Made by a program: the position numbers and the translations under genes. Below, in pieces: positions 1 to 8,315 of a DNA stretch of 53,886 nucleotides. Each line of letters begins with the position of its first letter. Position 1 is the first letter of the stretch. The DNA is taken from assembly GCA_020444205.1 (NCBI GenBank), contig JAHLLJ010000012.1, positions 1-53,886 of the forward strand, given 5' to 3'. The notes under the pieces were generated by a model. The model was not told the DNA's origin and did not search any database. It saw only the letters and a list, made by a program, of their open reading frames with translations. The stretch is from Deltaproteobacteria bacterium (GTDB taxonomy: Bacteria > Desulfobacterota > Desulfarculia > Desulfarculales > Desulfarculaceae).

Positions 1-1
1 C

Positions 2-943
2 GTGGTGTCGGTGGCCAGCAACATCACCCACAAGTTCGGCAAGGCCATGGTCGGTTCGCACAAACACGGCAAGGCCGGCAACGTCGACAAGAAGCTGGCC
101 CTATTCATGCTCATCACCGCGGTGATCGGCATCCAGATCGCCGTGTTCATCAACAGCTTCCTCTTCAAGGAAGGCAGCGGCCACGGAGCGGCCAAGGGCG
201 CCGGCGCCAACCTATACATCTCCCTGGTCTTCGCGGTGATCCTGTCGGTGGTGGCCGTGTCCATGATCAAGGACGTGATGGGGGGCAAGTCCAAGGACGG
301 CGACGGCGGCGATTCAGGCCCGTCCCGCAAGATCGCCGACGCCATGGCCAAGATAACTCTCCCCCCGGTGATCCATTTCAAGGTGGCCGATACCAGGGTC
401 AGTCTGTGGGTGCTATTGCCCTGTGGCATCGCCACCGGCTACCTGGCCGGAACCATCGGGGTGGGCGGCTTCATCGGGGTGCCAGCCATCATCTACGTGT
501 TCGGGGTACCCACCGCGGTGGCCGCGGGCACCGAGCTCTACTTGGCCATGTTCATGGGAGCCTACGGGGCCCTGAGCTACGCCTTCCAGGGCTTCGTGGA
601 CATCCGTCTGACCATGCTCTTGTACCTGGGTTCCCTGGTGGGCATCTACCTGGGGGTGTACGGGGTCAAGGTGGTCAACGAGAAATACATTCGCCTGGTG
701 ACCAGCCTCATAATCCTGCTCTGCGTGATCAGCCGCGGCATCGCCATTCCCATGTATTTGCGGCAGTTGGGCATAGTGGACTTCGATCCCTCCTATGACG
801 CCTACTTCAACCTGATCAGCAAATTCTTCCTGTTCGCCAGCGGCATCTCCGGGTGCCTGGTGATCCTGTTCAATGTCGGCCGGTCCTATATCCAGAGGAG
901 GGGAATCCAAAAGACCCTCCTGGTGGTCAACCCGGACGGATAA
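2..943 (+). CDS. TauE/SafE-family membrane exporter (5' truncated by window edge)
   Basis: This is the C-terminal part of a polytopic membrane protein of the TauE/SafE (DUF81) family, which exports sulfite or organosulfonates across the inner membrane. The reading frame is open to the left edge, so the GTG at position 2 is probably internal; relatives are commonly about 100 residues longer. Hydrophobic helices cover roughly residues 32-52, 70-90, 135-165, 170-195, 200-225, 230-250 and 270-290. The Gly-rich stretch GTIGVGGFIGVPA around residues 149-161 is the family signature. A response regulator and two Usp-like genes follow on the same strand, a set I associate with sulfur-metabolising deltaproteobacteria. 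The substrate cannot be read from the sequence. Confidence 0.8.
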   Translation: MVSVASNITHKFGKAMVGSHKHGKAGNVDKKLALFMLITAVIGIQIAVFINSFLFKEGSGHGAAKGAGANLYISLVFAVILSVVAVSMIKDVMGGKSKDGDGGDSGPSRKIADAMAKITLPPVIHFKVADTRVSLWVLLPCGIATGYLAGTIGVGGFIGVPAIIYVFGVPTAVAAGTELYLAMFMGAYGALSYAFQGFVDIRLTMLLYLGSLVGIYLGVYGVKVVNEKYIRLVTSLIILLCVISRGIAIPMYLRQLGIVDFDPSYDAYFNLISKFFLFASGISGCLVILFNVGRSYIQRRGIQKTLLVVNPDG

Positions 944-997
944 GCCCGGGGGCGCGGTGAATCGTAGGACTAATAGTCAATAAAAGGGAGGCCGATG

Positions 998-1381
998 ATG
1001 TCTTTGAAAATACTAATCCTGGATGACGAGGCCATTGTGGGGGAACGGCTCCAAGCATCGCTGGGAAAAGACGGCCATTCACTGGAAGCCTTCACCAGCC
1101 CCCACGAGGCCATAAAAAGCCTCCAGGAAAAGGTGTTCGATATCGTGGTCACCGACATCCGCATGGATGATATCGACGGCATCAAGATTCTGGAGTTGGT
1201 CCGGGAGAAGAGCCCGCGCACCAAGGTCATCATGATCACGGGCTACGCCACCCTGGAGGTGGCCCGGGAGTCCCTGACCAAGGGGGCCTTCGACTTCATC
1301 GCCAAGCCGTTCAAGATCAAGGAGATAAGGGGCGCCATAGAAAAGGCGGCCCAGGCCCTGCAAGTGGAGGATGGAGGTTGA
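998..1381 (+). CDS. single-domain response regulator (CheY-like receiver)
   Basis: This is a stand-alone receiver domain of 127 residues with no output domain. The acidic pair D10/E11, the phospho-acceptor aspartate near residue 53 in VVTDIRMDD, the conserved Thr in MITGYAT and the Lys in AKPF are all present, so it should be phosphorylatable. GGGAGG upstream sits 6 bases before the ATG at 998 and 3 bases before the ATG at 995; I chose 998. It ends 4 bp before the next gene, so co-translation with the Usp-like genes is likely. No cognate kinase is adjacent. It probably acts by protein-protein contact. Confidence 0.85.
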   Translation: MSLKILILDDEAIVGERLQASLGKDGHSLEAFTSPHEAIKSLQEKVFDIVVTDIRMDDIDGIKILELVREKSPRTKVIMITGYATLEVARESLTKGAFDFIAKPFKIKEIRGAIEKAAQALQVEDGG

Positions 1382-1385
1382 TCCC

Positions 1386-2186
1386 ATGTTGAAAACCGCC
1401 ATCGCCGTTGACGCGAATCTGGCTTCCCGCATCGCCATCCGCTACGCCTGCCGCCTGGGCCGGTCATTGGACATGTCCATCGGCACCATCCACGCCCCGG
1501 AGCCGGGCGAGGAAGGCAGCGCCATCGCCACGGGGTGGGTCCGCCGGACCTGGGAAGACGCCGTGGTCCGGGACAGTATGGACCAGGTGGTCAGGATGGT
1601 CAGGTCCGAGCAGGCGGGCTGCCGCATGCTGGAGCCTCCCCAGTTCCTGCCCTCGGAAGGCGACCGGGAGGACCGTATCGCCCAGCACCTCAGGTCGAGC
1701 CACTTTGGCCTTTTCATGGAGGGGCTGCTCCACCGTTTCAAGCCAGAGCGGTTCATGGACAAGATCGGCTCCCGGCTATACCGGGCCTTGCCATGCCCTG
1801 CCCTGGTGGTCCAAAACGTGCCGTCCATGTCAAAGGGGGTGCTGTGGCTGGCCCAGGGCAAGATCCCGAAAGAGACGGTGGAGAAGTTCCTGGCGGTTTT
1901 CCCGGTCCAGTCGGTGGAGCTGAGCCTGCTAAACTGCCGCTTCGGCCATAAATCCTCGGCCGCCAAGAAGGACTCCTCGACCAACAGCGAGCTGGAACCG
2001 GCGGCATCGCTAATACAGAACGCGGGAGGGATCATCAAGGAAATATCCACCGTGCAAGGCTCTCCCTCCTCCATGGCGGCGCTGGCCAGGGACGCCTTTC
2101 TTATCGTCTCGCCTGTGCCCCCGGCCAAGGGCCCCATGGCCCGGCTGCTTAGCAGGAGCCCCTGCTCGCTGCTGTTCCTTCCGTAA
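1386..2186 (+). CDS. universal-stress-like protein, degenerate
   Basis: A 266-residue cytoplasmic protein with two weak Usp-like halves. The N-terminal half runs from the strand LKTAIAVD to ALPCPALVVQN, and the second half ends with a similar strand, CSLLFLP. The usual ATP-binding G-x2-G-x9-G(S/T) motif is not clear in either half, so it may not bind ATP. The start at 1386 is supported by GGAGG 8 bases upstream, within the end of the receiver gene. It lies between the response regulator and a second tandem Usp gene and probably shares their transcript. The Usp assignment rests on fold-like patterns and neighbourhood, not on a strict motif. Confidence 0.6.
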   Translation: MLKTAIAVDANLASRIAIRYACRLGRSLDMSIGTIHAPEPGEEGSAIATGWVRRTWEDAVVRDSMDQVVRMVRSEQAGCRMLEPPQFLPSEGDREDRIAQHLRSSHFGLFMEGLLHRFKPERFMDKIGSRLYRALPCPALVVQNVPSMSKGVLWLAQGKIPKETVEKFLAVFPVQSVELSLLNCRFGHKSSAAKKDSSTNSELEPAASLIQNAGGIIKEISTVQGSPSSMAALARDAFLIVSPVPPAKGPMARLLSRSPCSLLFLP

Positions 2187-2207
2187 CGCCGATCCCATGA
2201 GGTGGTC

Positions 2208-3041
2208 ATGAGAATTCTAGTAGCACTAGACCAGGACCCGCGCAGCGCCCATACCTTGAGCCAGGTCACCCGGCTCTTGGTCAACACCTGGGCCAACGTC
2301 ACCCTGCTGGGAATCGTCCCCAACAAATCCGGGGAGGGCGGCATCACCGAGGACTTTGTGGAAACTATGCACCAGTACCACAGAGCCGTCCTGCGAGGGT
2401 TCGATGGCGGGGACATGCCCTATGCCCCGGCCGGCGACGATTACGAGGTGGCCGAGATCCGCCCCGGCATCTTCGAAAAAATCAGCGATTCAGATGGCGG
2501 CATCAAGGAGTTGACGGTCCGCATTCGGGTGGGCGATCCGGCCCAGGCGATTTTGGAGGAGGCTCAAGACTGCGGCAGCGACCTGATAGTCCTGCACGGC
2601 GAAATGGACTCTCAGCAGAAAATCGCCACCAAAGCCGACTGCTCGGTTTTGATCGTAAAGGAGGAAAGGGATACGGGAAGAATACTTTGCTTCCTGGACG
2701 ACGACCTCCTCAGTCAGAAGTCCCTTGAATTGATCACCCAGATGGCGGTCCTGTTCAAGGCGGAAATAGAAATCGCCGGACTGACCGACAAACCAAACAT
2801 GGAGGCGAAGATAGAGAGCAAGCTGGACTGGCTGACGCATTACTTCAACCGCAAGGGAATCCAGCCCTGGGTCCAACTCGTGGCCTTGTCGTCCCTGGAG
2901 CAGTTCGTCTTGAAGGAAGACCACTGGAGCCTCGTCACCATGTGGATGGGTGAGTCCTCGATCTTCAAGCGGCTATTTTCGGTTAACAAGGTTGCGAAGC
3001 TGCTGGAAAGCCGCAAGTCGTCGGTCCTGCTCCTGCGCTAG
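2208..3041 (+). CDS. tandem universal stress protein (UspA family)
   Basis: A 277-residue cytoplasmic protein with a typical Usp start (MRILVALDQDPRSAHTL) and a first domain ending DLIVLHGE. A second, more divergent domain starts at ILCFLDDDLLSQKSLEL and ends SSVLLLR. Usp proteins bind nucleotides or sense stress, but the exact role is unknown. The start at 2208 follows AGGTG closely; an in-frame GTG at 2202 is the alternative. It is the last gene of the receiver/Usp group. Immediately after its stop codon the sequence changes to a recombinase fragment, so the original downstream sequence has been lost. Confidence 0.75.
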   Translation: MRILVALDQDPRSAHTLSQVTRLLVNTWANVTLLGIVPNKSGEGGITEDFVETMHQYHRAVLRGFDGGDMPYAPAGDDYEVAEIRPGIFEKISDSDGGIKELTVRIRVGDPAQAILEEAQDCGSDLIVLHGEMDSQQKIATKADCSVLIVKEERDTGRILCFLDDDLLSQKSLELITQMAVLFKAEIEIAGLTDKPNMEAKIESKLDWLTHYFNRKGIQPWVQLVALSSLEQFVLKEDHWSLVTMWMGESSIFKRLFSVNKVAKLLESRKSSVLLLR

Positions 3042-3042
3042 G

Positions 3043-3360
3043 CGAGACCGGATAGCCACCGACGCACGCCGCCTCTCGTGGCGCATAGTCCGGGAGAAGG
3101 CCGGCCTCAAGGGGCTCAGGCTCCACGATCTCCGCCACACTCACGCCAGCGTGGGGGCCGCTGCAGGCCTGTCACTGCCGGTCATTGGGGCCCTGCTGGG
3201 TCACACCCAGGCGGCTACCACTCAGCGTTACGCCCACCTGGCCCAGGATCCCGTGAAACAGGCCGCCGACCAGGTGGCCACTCTAATTGATAGCGCCATG
3301 AAGGCGCCGGCTAAGCGCAAAGTAGTCGATATTGATAAAGGCAAAAAGGGGCGGCACTAA
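3043..3360 (+). pseudogene. C-terminal remnant of a tyrosine recombinase/phage integrase
   Basis: About 105 codons match the C-terminal catalytic part of a tyrosine recombinase. LRLHDLRHTHAS carries the H-x2-R box, LPVIGALLGHTQAATTQRYAHL carries the second His and the nucleophile Tyr, and a basic tail PAKRKVVDIDKGKKGRH follows. The N-terminal DNA-binding domain and the first catalytic Arg are absent. The frame is open upstream only because it reads through the end of the Usp gene in another frame, and no start codon is plausible. This is a dead fragment that marks a past integration or deletion directly behind the Usp gene. Confidence 0.85.
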
Positions 3361-3669
3361 AAGTAGCTTGCATTTCCTCCCTTAAATTTGGCAGTAGGCG
3401 CTTCCTGTTTAAGGAGTAGTCGACTATTTAACCTGAACTCATGTCATGGATTTTCGGGAGGGTCTAAAAATTTAACTCCCGCTTATTGATGCGGGTGTGT
3501 CTACGGTCATCAACCGCCATCCGTGCCTTTGCGAATGAACAGTGGTTTGGGGGGTGCTACAGTGGTTAGATAGGAGCGACGAAATCGTCTTTATGCGCGG
3601 GTCATCGGAGTAATCCACGCGAAATAACCGCTCGGAGGTTTGACCTCAAAGGTTTTACAGGAATAGCAC
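3361..3669. other. intergenic, no gene seen
   Basis: There are about 310 bases between the recombinase remnant and the decayed glucokinase. All frames are closed by stops and I recognise no protein, RNA or repeat. A short inverted repeat CCCGC/GCGGG around 3477-3495 is too weak to call a terminator. The composition is more AT-rich than the neighbouring genes, consistent with decaying DNA. Confidence 0.5.
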
Positions 3670-4276
3670 ATGCCCTCAATCCTGGCTGCCGACACAGGAG
3701 ACACCCATAGCCGATTTGCCCAGTTCACGCGCCAAGAGGGGCAAGATTAGCCTCTTGAGAACAGGGTATGGCTTGATAAGGGTAGGGTGGGTCCTTTGGC
3801 GAGCTGATGGTGTGACTGGCTGATTATGACTTGGGGCTAGCCCCCAATGAAGTTGATTTGATGTGCGTTGCTATTGCCTGCCGGTGTTGGGTGTTAACTC
3901 TTGCCGGCCGCCTTGGATATCGTGGGATATCGGCAGGGCCCAGCCTGCTGATCAATGACATTGTCGCCCAGGCCTGGGCCTGCCATACGCCCGCATTAGA
4001 CAAATCACGCACCATACTCTAGGGCCGGGCTGATCCCGACGGCGTGATAGGAATCATCGGGTCGTGCTTTATATAGCCGGAGGCCTGGCCGACTAGGGGC
4101 CAGTGCTGGTGGAGTACGCCGAGTTCGGCCGAGAGTTCCATGGGGCCGAGGACATGAACCACCTTTTGGAGCGCATCCCGGTGCGGCTTAATGCCAACGA
4201 GCAGGGCGGTCTGCGGGTAGCCCGGCCGCTCTCAATTCACAGAGTGGTCCCGCAAATGCTTGAGGCCATCCGGTAG
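3670..4276 (+). pseudogene. glk: decayed glucokinase (Glk family)
   Basis: Fragments of a bacterial glucokinase appear in order but in shifting frames. ATG at 3670 opens MPSILAADTGDTHSRFAQFT, the phosphate-loop start (family ADIGGT-N-RFA), and hits TAG after about 26 codons. Around 3835-3870 GLAPNEVDLMCVAIAC matches the VAIAGP region, and 3950-3985 gives NDIVAQAWA, the family LLNDFxA region. From about 4108 to 4276 EFGREFHGAEDMNHLLERIP and a tail match the C-terminal end. An intact gene is near 1 kb, so about 350 bp of the middle, including the sugar-binding part, is missing. Several frameshifts and stops make it nonfunctional. Transketolase and G6PDH elsewhere in the window show that sugar metabolism remains. 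Confidence 0.75.
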
Positions 4277-4442
4277 GCGCCATTTATCTGCGTTTTCCGG
4301 CCGATTTTCGAATTTTTCCGGCCGATCGCTTGTAGCCGTCCCCGGCGCTGGCTCATACTGAATAGCAGGGCAAAGGCCTAATCCGTCCGATTTCCGGTAG
4401 CTTTCAAGTGCATGGCTTTTGCCGGCACGGGAAGACGTTAGT

Positions 4443-5828
4443 ATGGACCTTGTCTTTGACAGCACCTTTCTTTCGCGCCTGCAGTTCGCCCTCACCACCA
4501 TGTTCCACATCATTTGGCCCCTGTTGTCCATAGGCCTGAGCCTCTTTCTGGTGGTGTTGGAAGTGCTGTGGATGCGCAGTAAGAACCCTGTCTACTATCA
4601 CCACTTCCGTTTTTGGAGCAAGCTGTTCGTCCTGAACTTCGCGGTGGGAGTGGTCAGCGGCATTCCCCTGGAGTTCCAGTTCGGCACCAACTGGGAGCGC
4701 TTCTCCGTGGCCACGGGCGGCTTTTTCGGCTCCATCATGGGCTTCGAGGCCACCATGGCTTTTATGCTGGAGGCGGGCTTTCTCTACATCATGCTTTTCG
4801 GCTGGAAGCGCATCCCCCCCAAGATCCATTTGTTCGCCACCTGCATGGTGGCCTTAGGCGCCTCGCTGTCCGCCTTTTGGATCATGGTGGCCAATTCCTG
4901 GATGCAGACTCCGGCCGGCGGCTACTTCAAAAACGGCAAGTTCGTCACCACCGACTACTGGCAGGCCATCTTTAGCCCGGACCTACCCTGGGGCTTCAGC
5001 CACATGTGGGTGGCCTGCCTGGAGACGACCTTATTCGTCATCGGCGGCGTCAGCGCCTATTACTTGCTGCGCGGGCGCAACAAGGAGTTTTTCCTCAAAA
5101 GCTTCAAGCTGGCCGTGCTCGCGGCGGTGTTCATCGCCCCCTTCCAGGTCTGGCTGGGTGACGGCTCCGGCCGGGCGGTGGCCGAGTACCAGCCCACCAA
5201 GCTGGGGGCCATCGAGTCCACCTGGGAGACCAACCCGCCCGGTGAGGGAGCCCCTTGGCACGCCCTGGCCTGGCCCCAGCCCGAGCTGCAGCGCAACGCC
5301 TGGTCCATCGACATCCCCTATGGCCTCAGCCTGCTCATAACCCGCTCCTTCACCGGACAGATCAAGGGGCTCAAGGAGTGGCCCCGCAAGGACCAGCCGC
5401 CGGTGATCATCCCCTACTTCGCCTTCCGGGTGATGCTGGGGGCCGGTTTCGGCCTGGTCTTCCTCATGCTGTGGACCCTGTGGACCTGGCGCAAGGGGCG
5501 TCTGGCCCTGGAGCGGGTGGGCCGCCAGAAATGGCTGCTGCGGGCCTGGCTCCTGGCCATACCCGCCGCCTATGCCGCGGTGGAGACCGGCTGGATCATC
5601 CGCGAAGTGGGCCGCCAGCCATGGGTCATATTCGGACATCTACGCACGGTCAACGCCTCCAGCCTGCTGCCGGCCAGCCAGGTAGCTTCCACTTTGGCCA
5701 TGTATTTGTTCATCTATGGGGCCCTGTTTAGCGTTTTCTTGTTCTTTGCCTGGCGGCTGATAAGCAAGGGGCCGGACCTGAACGCGACGCCTCCCTATTA
5801 CCAGGCGCAAGCGGAGGTCAACCCATGA
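4443..5828 (+). CDS. cydA: cytochrome bd-type quinol oxidase subunit I
   Basis: Subunit I of a cytochrome bd quinol oxidase, which oxidises quinol and reduces O2 to water in the inner membrane. The 461-residue protein has about nine helices. The haem-ligand His lies in MFHIIWP near residue 22, a second His in GFSHMWVACLE, and the signature GWIIREVGRQPW near residue 390. The Q-loop region between helices 6 and 7 is short, as in the CIO/short-loop class rather than the long E. coli type. The ATG at 4443 fits the family start MDLVFDSTFLSRLQFA. It overlaps cydB by 4 bp (ATGA), so the two are translationally coupled. Convergent nuo genes lie just downstream. Confidence 0.95.
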   Translation: MDLVFDSTFLSRLQFALTTMFHIIWPLLSIGLSLFLVVLEVLWMRSKNPVYYHHFRFWSKLFVLNFAVGVVSGIPLEFQFGTNWERFSVATGGFFGSIMGFEATMAFMLEAGFLYIMLFGWKRIPPKIHLFATCMVALGASLSAFWIMVANSWMQTPAGGYFKNGKFVTTDYWQAIFSPDLPWGFSHMWVACLETTLFVIGGVSAYYLLRGRNKEFFLKSFKLAVLAAVFIAPFQVWLGDGSGRAVAEYQPTKLGAIESTWETNPPGEGAPWHALAWPQPELQRNAWSIDIPYGLSLLITRSFTGQIKGLKEWPRKDQPPVIIPYFAFRVMLGAGFGLVFLMLWTLWTWRKGRLALERVGRQKWLLRAWLLAIPAAYAAVETGWIIREVGRQPWVIFGHLRTVNASSLLPASQVASTLAMYLFIYGALFSVFLFFAWRLISKGPDLNATPPYYQAQAEVNP

Positions 5829-6835
5829 GCGTACTGCACGCGGACCTGGCCCTGGTTTGGTATCTTCTGCTGGCCTTTGTCCTGTTGCTGGTGCTTTTGC
5901 TTGACGGCCTGGATCTGGGGGTGGGCATCCTTTCCCTGTTCGTAAGGCAGGAGGAGCAGCGCGGCGCCATGATGGCCAGCGTGAGCACCGTTTGGCATGC
6001 CAACCAGACCTGGCTGGTGGTGCTGGGGGCGCTGTTGTTCGGGGCCTTTCCCCTGGTCTACGGGTTGGCTCTTTCGGCCCTCTATATCCCCGTGGCCTTA
6101 ATGTTACTGGGCTTTGTTTTCCGGGGGGTGTCCCTGGAGTACTACAACCATGCCGCCGACCAGCGGCGGTGGGGCCTGGCCTTTGGCTTTGGCAGCCTGC
6201 TGGCCACGGTGGCCCAGGGCCTGGCTTTGGGAACCCTGCTGTCGGGGCTGCCCGTCTCCGGCGAGCGCTTCAGCGGCGGGGCCTGGGTTTGGCTGAGCCC
6301 TTTCAGCTTTGCCGCCACCCTGGGTCTGCTGGGGTCCTTCCTCCTCTCCGGAGCCGGATGGCTGGTGCTCAAAACCAGCGGCCAGGCCCGGGAACGGGCC
6401 CTGCGCGCCGCCCGGGCCGTGGCTTTCTTCCTGCTCATCGCCGCGCCGGTCCTGATCCTTTGGTCCTGCCGGATGCATCCTTTCCTCACCGCCCGCTGGC
6501 TTTCCTGGCCGGGGCTGCTGATCAGCTCCCTGCCCCTGGCCCTGGCAACGGCGTCCTTCGTGGGCCTGGTGGTCAGCCTGGCCCGGCGCTGGGACCCCGG
6601 CTGCTTCTGGTTCGCCCTGCTCACCAACCTGCTTATCCTGGCCGCCCTGGCCGGGAGCATCTATCCGGTGATAGTGCCCCCGGGGATCACCGTGTCTCAG
6701 GCGGTGGCCGGGGAGATCAACTTGGAGTTCATGCTGGTGGGCGTCGGGATCCTGCTGCCCCTGATGCTGGCCTACAACGCCTATCAGTACTGGATTTTCC
6801 GGGGAAAGGTGGAGCAGGGTTACGGCTATGAATAA
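5825..6835 (+). CDS. cydB: cytochrome bd-type quinol oxidase subunit II
   Basis: Subunit II of the bd oxidase, 336 residues, usual for the family. It starts inside the last codons of cydA (ATGA overlap). The N-terminal LLDGLDLGVGILSL matches the family DGFDLG motif, and VWHANQTWLVVLGALLFGAFPLVY matches the W-x2-NE/NQ-W-x2 region. Eight or nine hydrophobic helices follow. No CydX-like small ORF is evident: the cydB stop is only 7 bases from the convergent nuoN stop, and no terminator hairpin fits between them. The enzyme would give the anaerobe O2 protection or microaerobic respiration using the quinone pool shared with complex I. Confidence 0.94.
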   Translation: MSVLHADLALVWYLLLAFVLLLVLLLDGLDLGVGILSLFVRQEEQRGAMMASVSTVWHANQTWLVVLGALLFGAFPLVYGLALSALYIPVALMLLGFVFRGVSLEYYNHAADQRRWGLAFGFGSLLATVAQGLALGTLLSGLPVSGERFSGGAWVWLSPFSFAATLGLLGSFLLSGAGWLVLKTSGQARERALRAARAVAFFLLIAAPVLILWSCRMHPFLTARWLSWPGLLISSLPLALATASFVGLVVSLARRWDPGCFWFALLTNLLILAALAGSIYPVIVPPGITVSQAVAGEINLEFMLVGVGILLPLMLAYNAYQYWIFRGKVEQGYGYE

Positions 6836-6842
6836 GTCAGCT

Positions 6843-8285
6843 TCAGCCGCCCAGGGCGGCCACCGCCGCTCGGGCCAGGTCGTGCAGCCAGGCGGGGAAG
6901 ACGCCCAGCCATAGCAGGGCCGCCGCGATGACCGCCAGGGCCAGGGCTTCGGCCTTACCCACGGTAGAGGTCTGCCGGGACGGCGCCGGGCCTCCGGGCA
7001 GCTCTTGCAGATACATGGCCGCCACCACCTTAAAGTAATAGTAGAAGGCAATGGCCGCGGCCAATGCGCCCAACAGGGCCAAGACCGGATAACCGGCTTT
7101 CAGCACCGCGGTGAACAACAGCAGCTTTCCCACGAAGCCGCCGGTGGGTGGCATGCCGGCCAGGGAGAAAAGGCACAGGACCAGGAAACCGGCCAGCCAG
7201 GGATGCCGCCGGGCCAGGCCGCGCAGCTCTTCCAGGCGGTTGAGATCATTGCGCAGGGGAGAGAGCACCCCCACCAACCCAAAGACGCCCATGTCCATCA
7301 GGGCGTAAACGCTCAGGAAGAACAGGGCTGCGCTCAGGCCGCCGTAATGGCTCCCCACCAAGGCCATGACCAGATAGCCCATCTGGGCGGCGCTGGAATA
7401 GGCCAGCAGGCGCTTGACCCGGGATTCGCGCAAGGCGCTTAGGTTGGCCGTGAGCATGGTCAACCCGGCCAGGCCCCAGAGCAGCAACACCCAATAAGTC
7501 CACAAACCCTCGGGCAGTTGGGCGCACAGGCGCACCAGCACGGCCATGACCGCGGTCTTGGAACCGGCGGCCAAAAAGGCGGTGAGCGGCGCGGGAGCTC
7601 CCTGGTACACGTCCGGGGTCCATACGTGCAGCGGCGCCAGGGACAGCTTGAAGGCCAGGCCGGTTAGCACCAAGCCCAGGCCCAACAGAATCAGGGAGCC
7701 CTGGCCCTGAGTGGTGGCAGCGGTCAGGCTGGAGGCTATGAGCATCTCGCCGCTGCCCGCGTAGATCAGGGCGATGCCGAAGATCACCAGGGAGGAGGCC
7801 ACCGCGCCCAGGATGAAATACTTGAGCCCCGCCTCCAGGGACTCGCCCGCCTGCTTGCGCATGGCCAGCAGGATGTACAGGCAGATGGAGAAAAGCTCCA
7901 GCCCCAGGAAAAAGATCAGCCAGTGCACCGCTCCCGCGGTGAGCGCCATGCCCAGGGCGGCCAGAAGCATCAGGCCGTAGAGTTCCTCGCCCGCGAAGTT
8001 CCGCTCCCGGGCATAGCGCCTGAGCAGCAGCAGGGCCAGGGCGCACACCAGGGCGATGAGGCCAATGAACACGCGGCCGTAGACACCCACGTCCAGCATG
8101 TTTTGGTAGGTGCCGGTGTGGGGCCCGCCCAGGGCGCAGTGCCCGGCGGACAGGGCAGAGGCCAGAGCCAACCACCACAGCAGGCCATGGGGCCGTCCCT
8201 GCCAAAAGGCACCCAGGCAGAAGATGAGTCCGCCGCACAGGGCCAAGATGGCATGGGGCGCTATGACCGGCCAACCCTCAAACAT
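6843..8285 (-). CDS. nuoN: NADH-quinone oxidoreductase subunit N
   Basis: Antiporter-like membrane subunit of complex I, 480 residues with about 14 helices. The conserved charged segments are seen in KLSLAPLHVWTPDVYQGAP (proton-channel Lys) and AYSSAAQMGYL. The ATG at 8285 is preceded by GAGGAGG. It is the last gene of the nuo operon, 30 bp after nuoM, and ends tail to tail with cydB. Together with NuoL and NuoM it forms the proton-pumping arm. Confidence 0.95.
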   Translation of the reverse strand: MFEGWPVIAPHAILALCGGLIFCLGAFWQGRPHGLLWWLALASALSAGHCALGGPHTGTYQNMLDVGVYGRVFIGLIALVCALALLLLRRYARERNFAGEELYGLMLLAALGMALTAGAVHWLIFFLGLELFSICLYILLAMRKQAGESLEAGLKYFILGAVASSLVIFGIALIYAGSGEMLIASSLTAATTQGQGSLILLGLGLVLTGLAFKLSLAPLHVWTPDVYQGAPAPLTAFLAAGSKTAVMAVLVRLCAQLPEGLWTYWVLLLWGLAGLTMLTANLSALRESRVKRLLAYSSAAQMGYLVMALVGSHYGGLSAALFFLSVYALMDMGVFGLVGVLSPLRNDLNRLEELRGLARRHPWLAGFLVLCLFSLAGMPPTGGFVGKLLLFTAVLKAGYPVLALLGALAAAIAFYYYFKVVAAMYLQELPGGPAPSRQTSTVGKAEALALAVIAAALLWLGVFPAWLHDLARAAVAALGG

Positions 8286-8315
8286 GTCTCGTTAGCTCGC
8301 CTCCTCTAGCTTTGC

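Noticed and set aside
413-910. Long antisense frames inside TauE, nuo, tkt and zwf genes
   Set aside because: High-GC codon bias leaves antisense frames open; they are rich in Gly, Pro, Arg and His, have no start signals and match no family.
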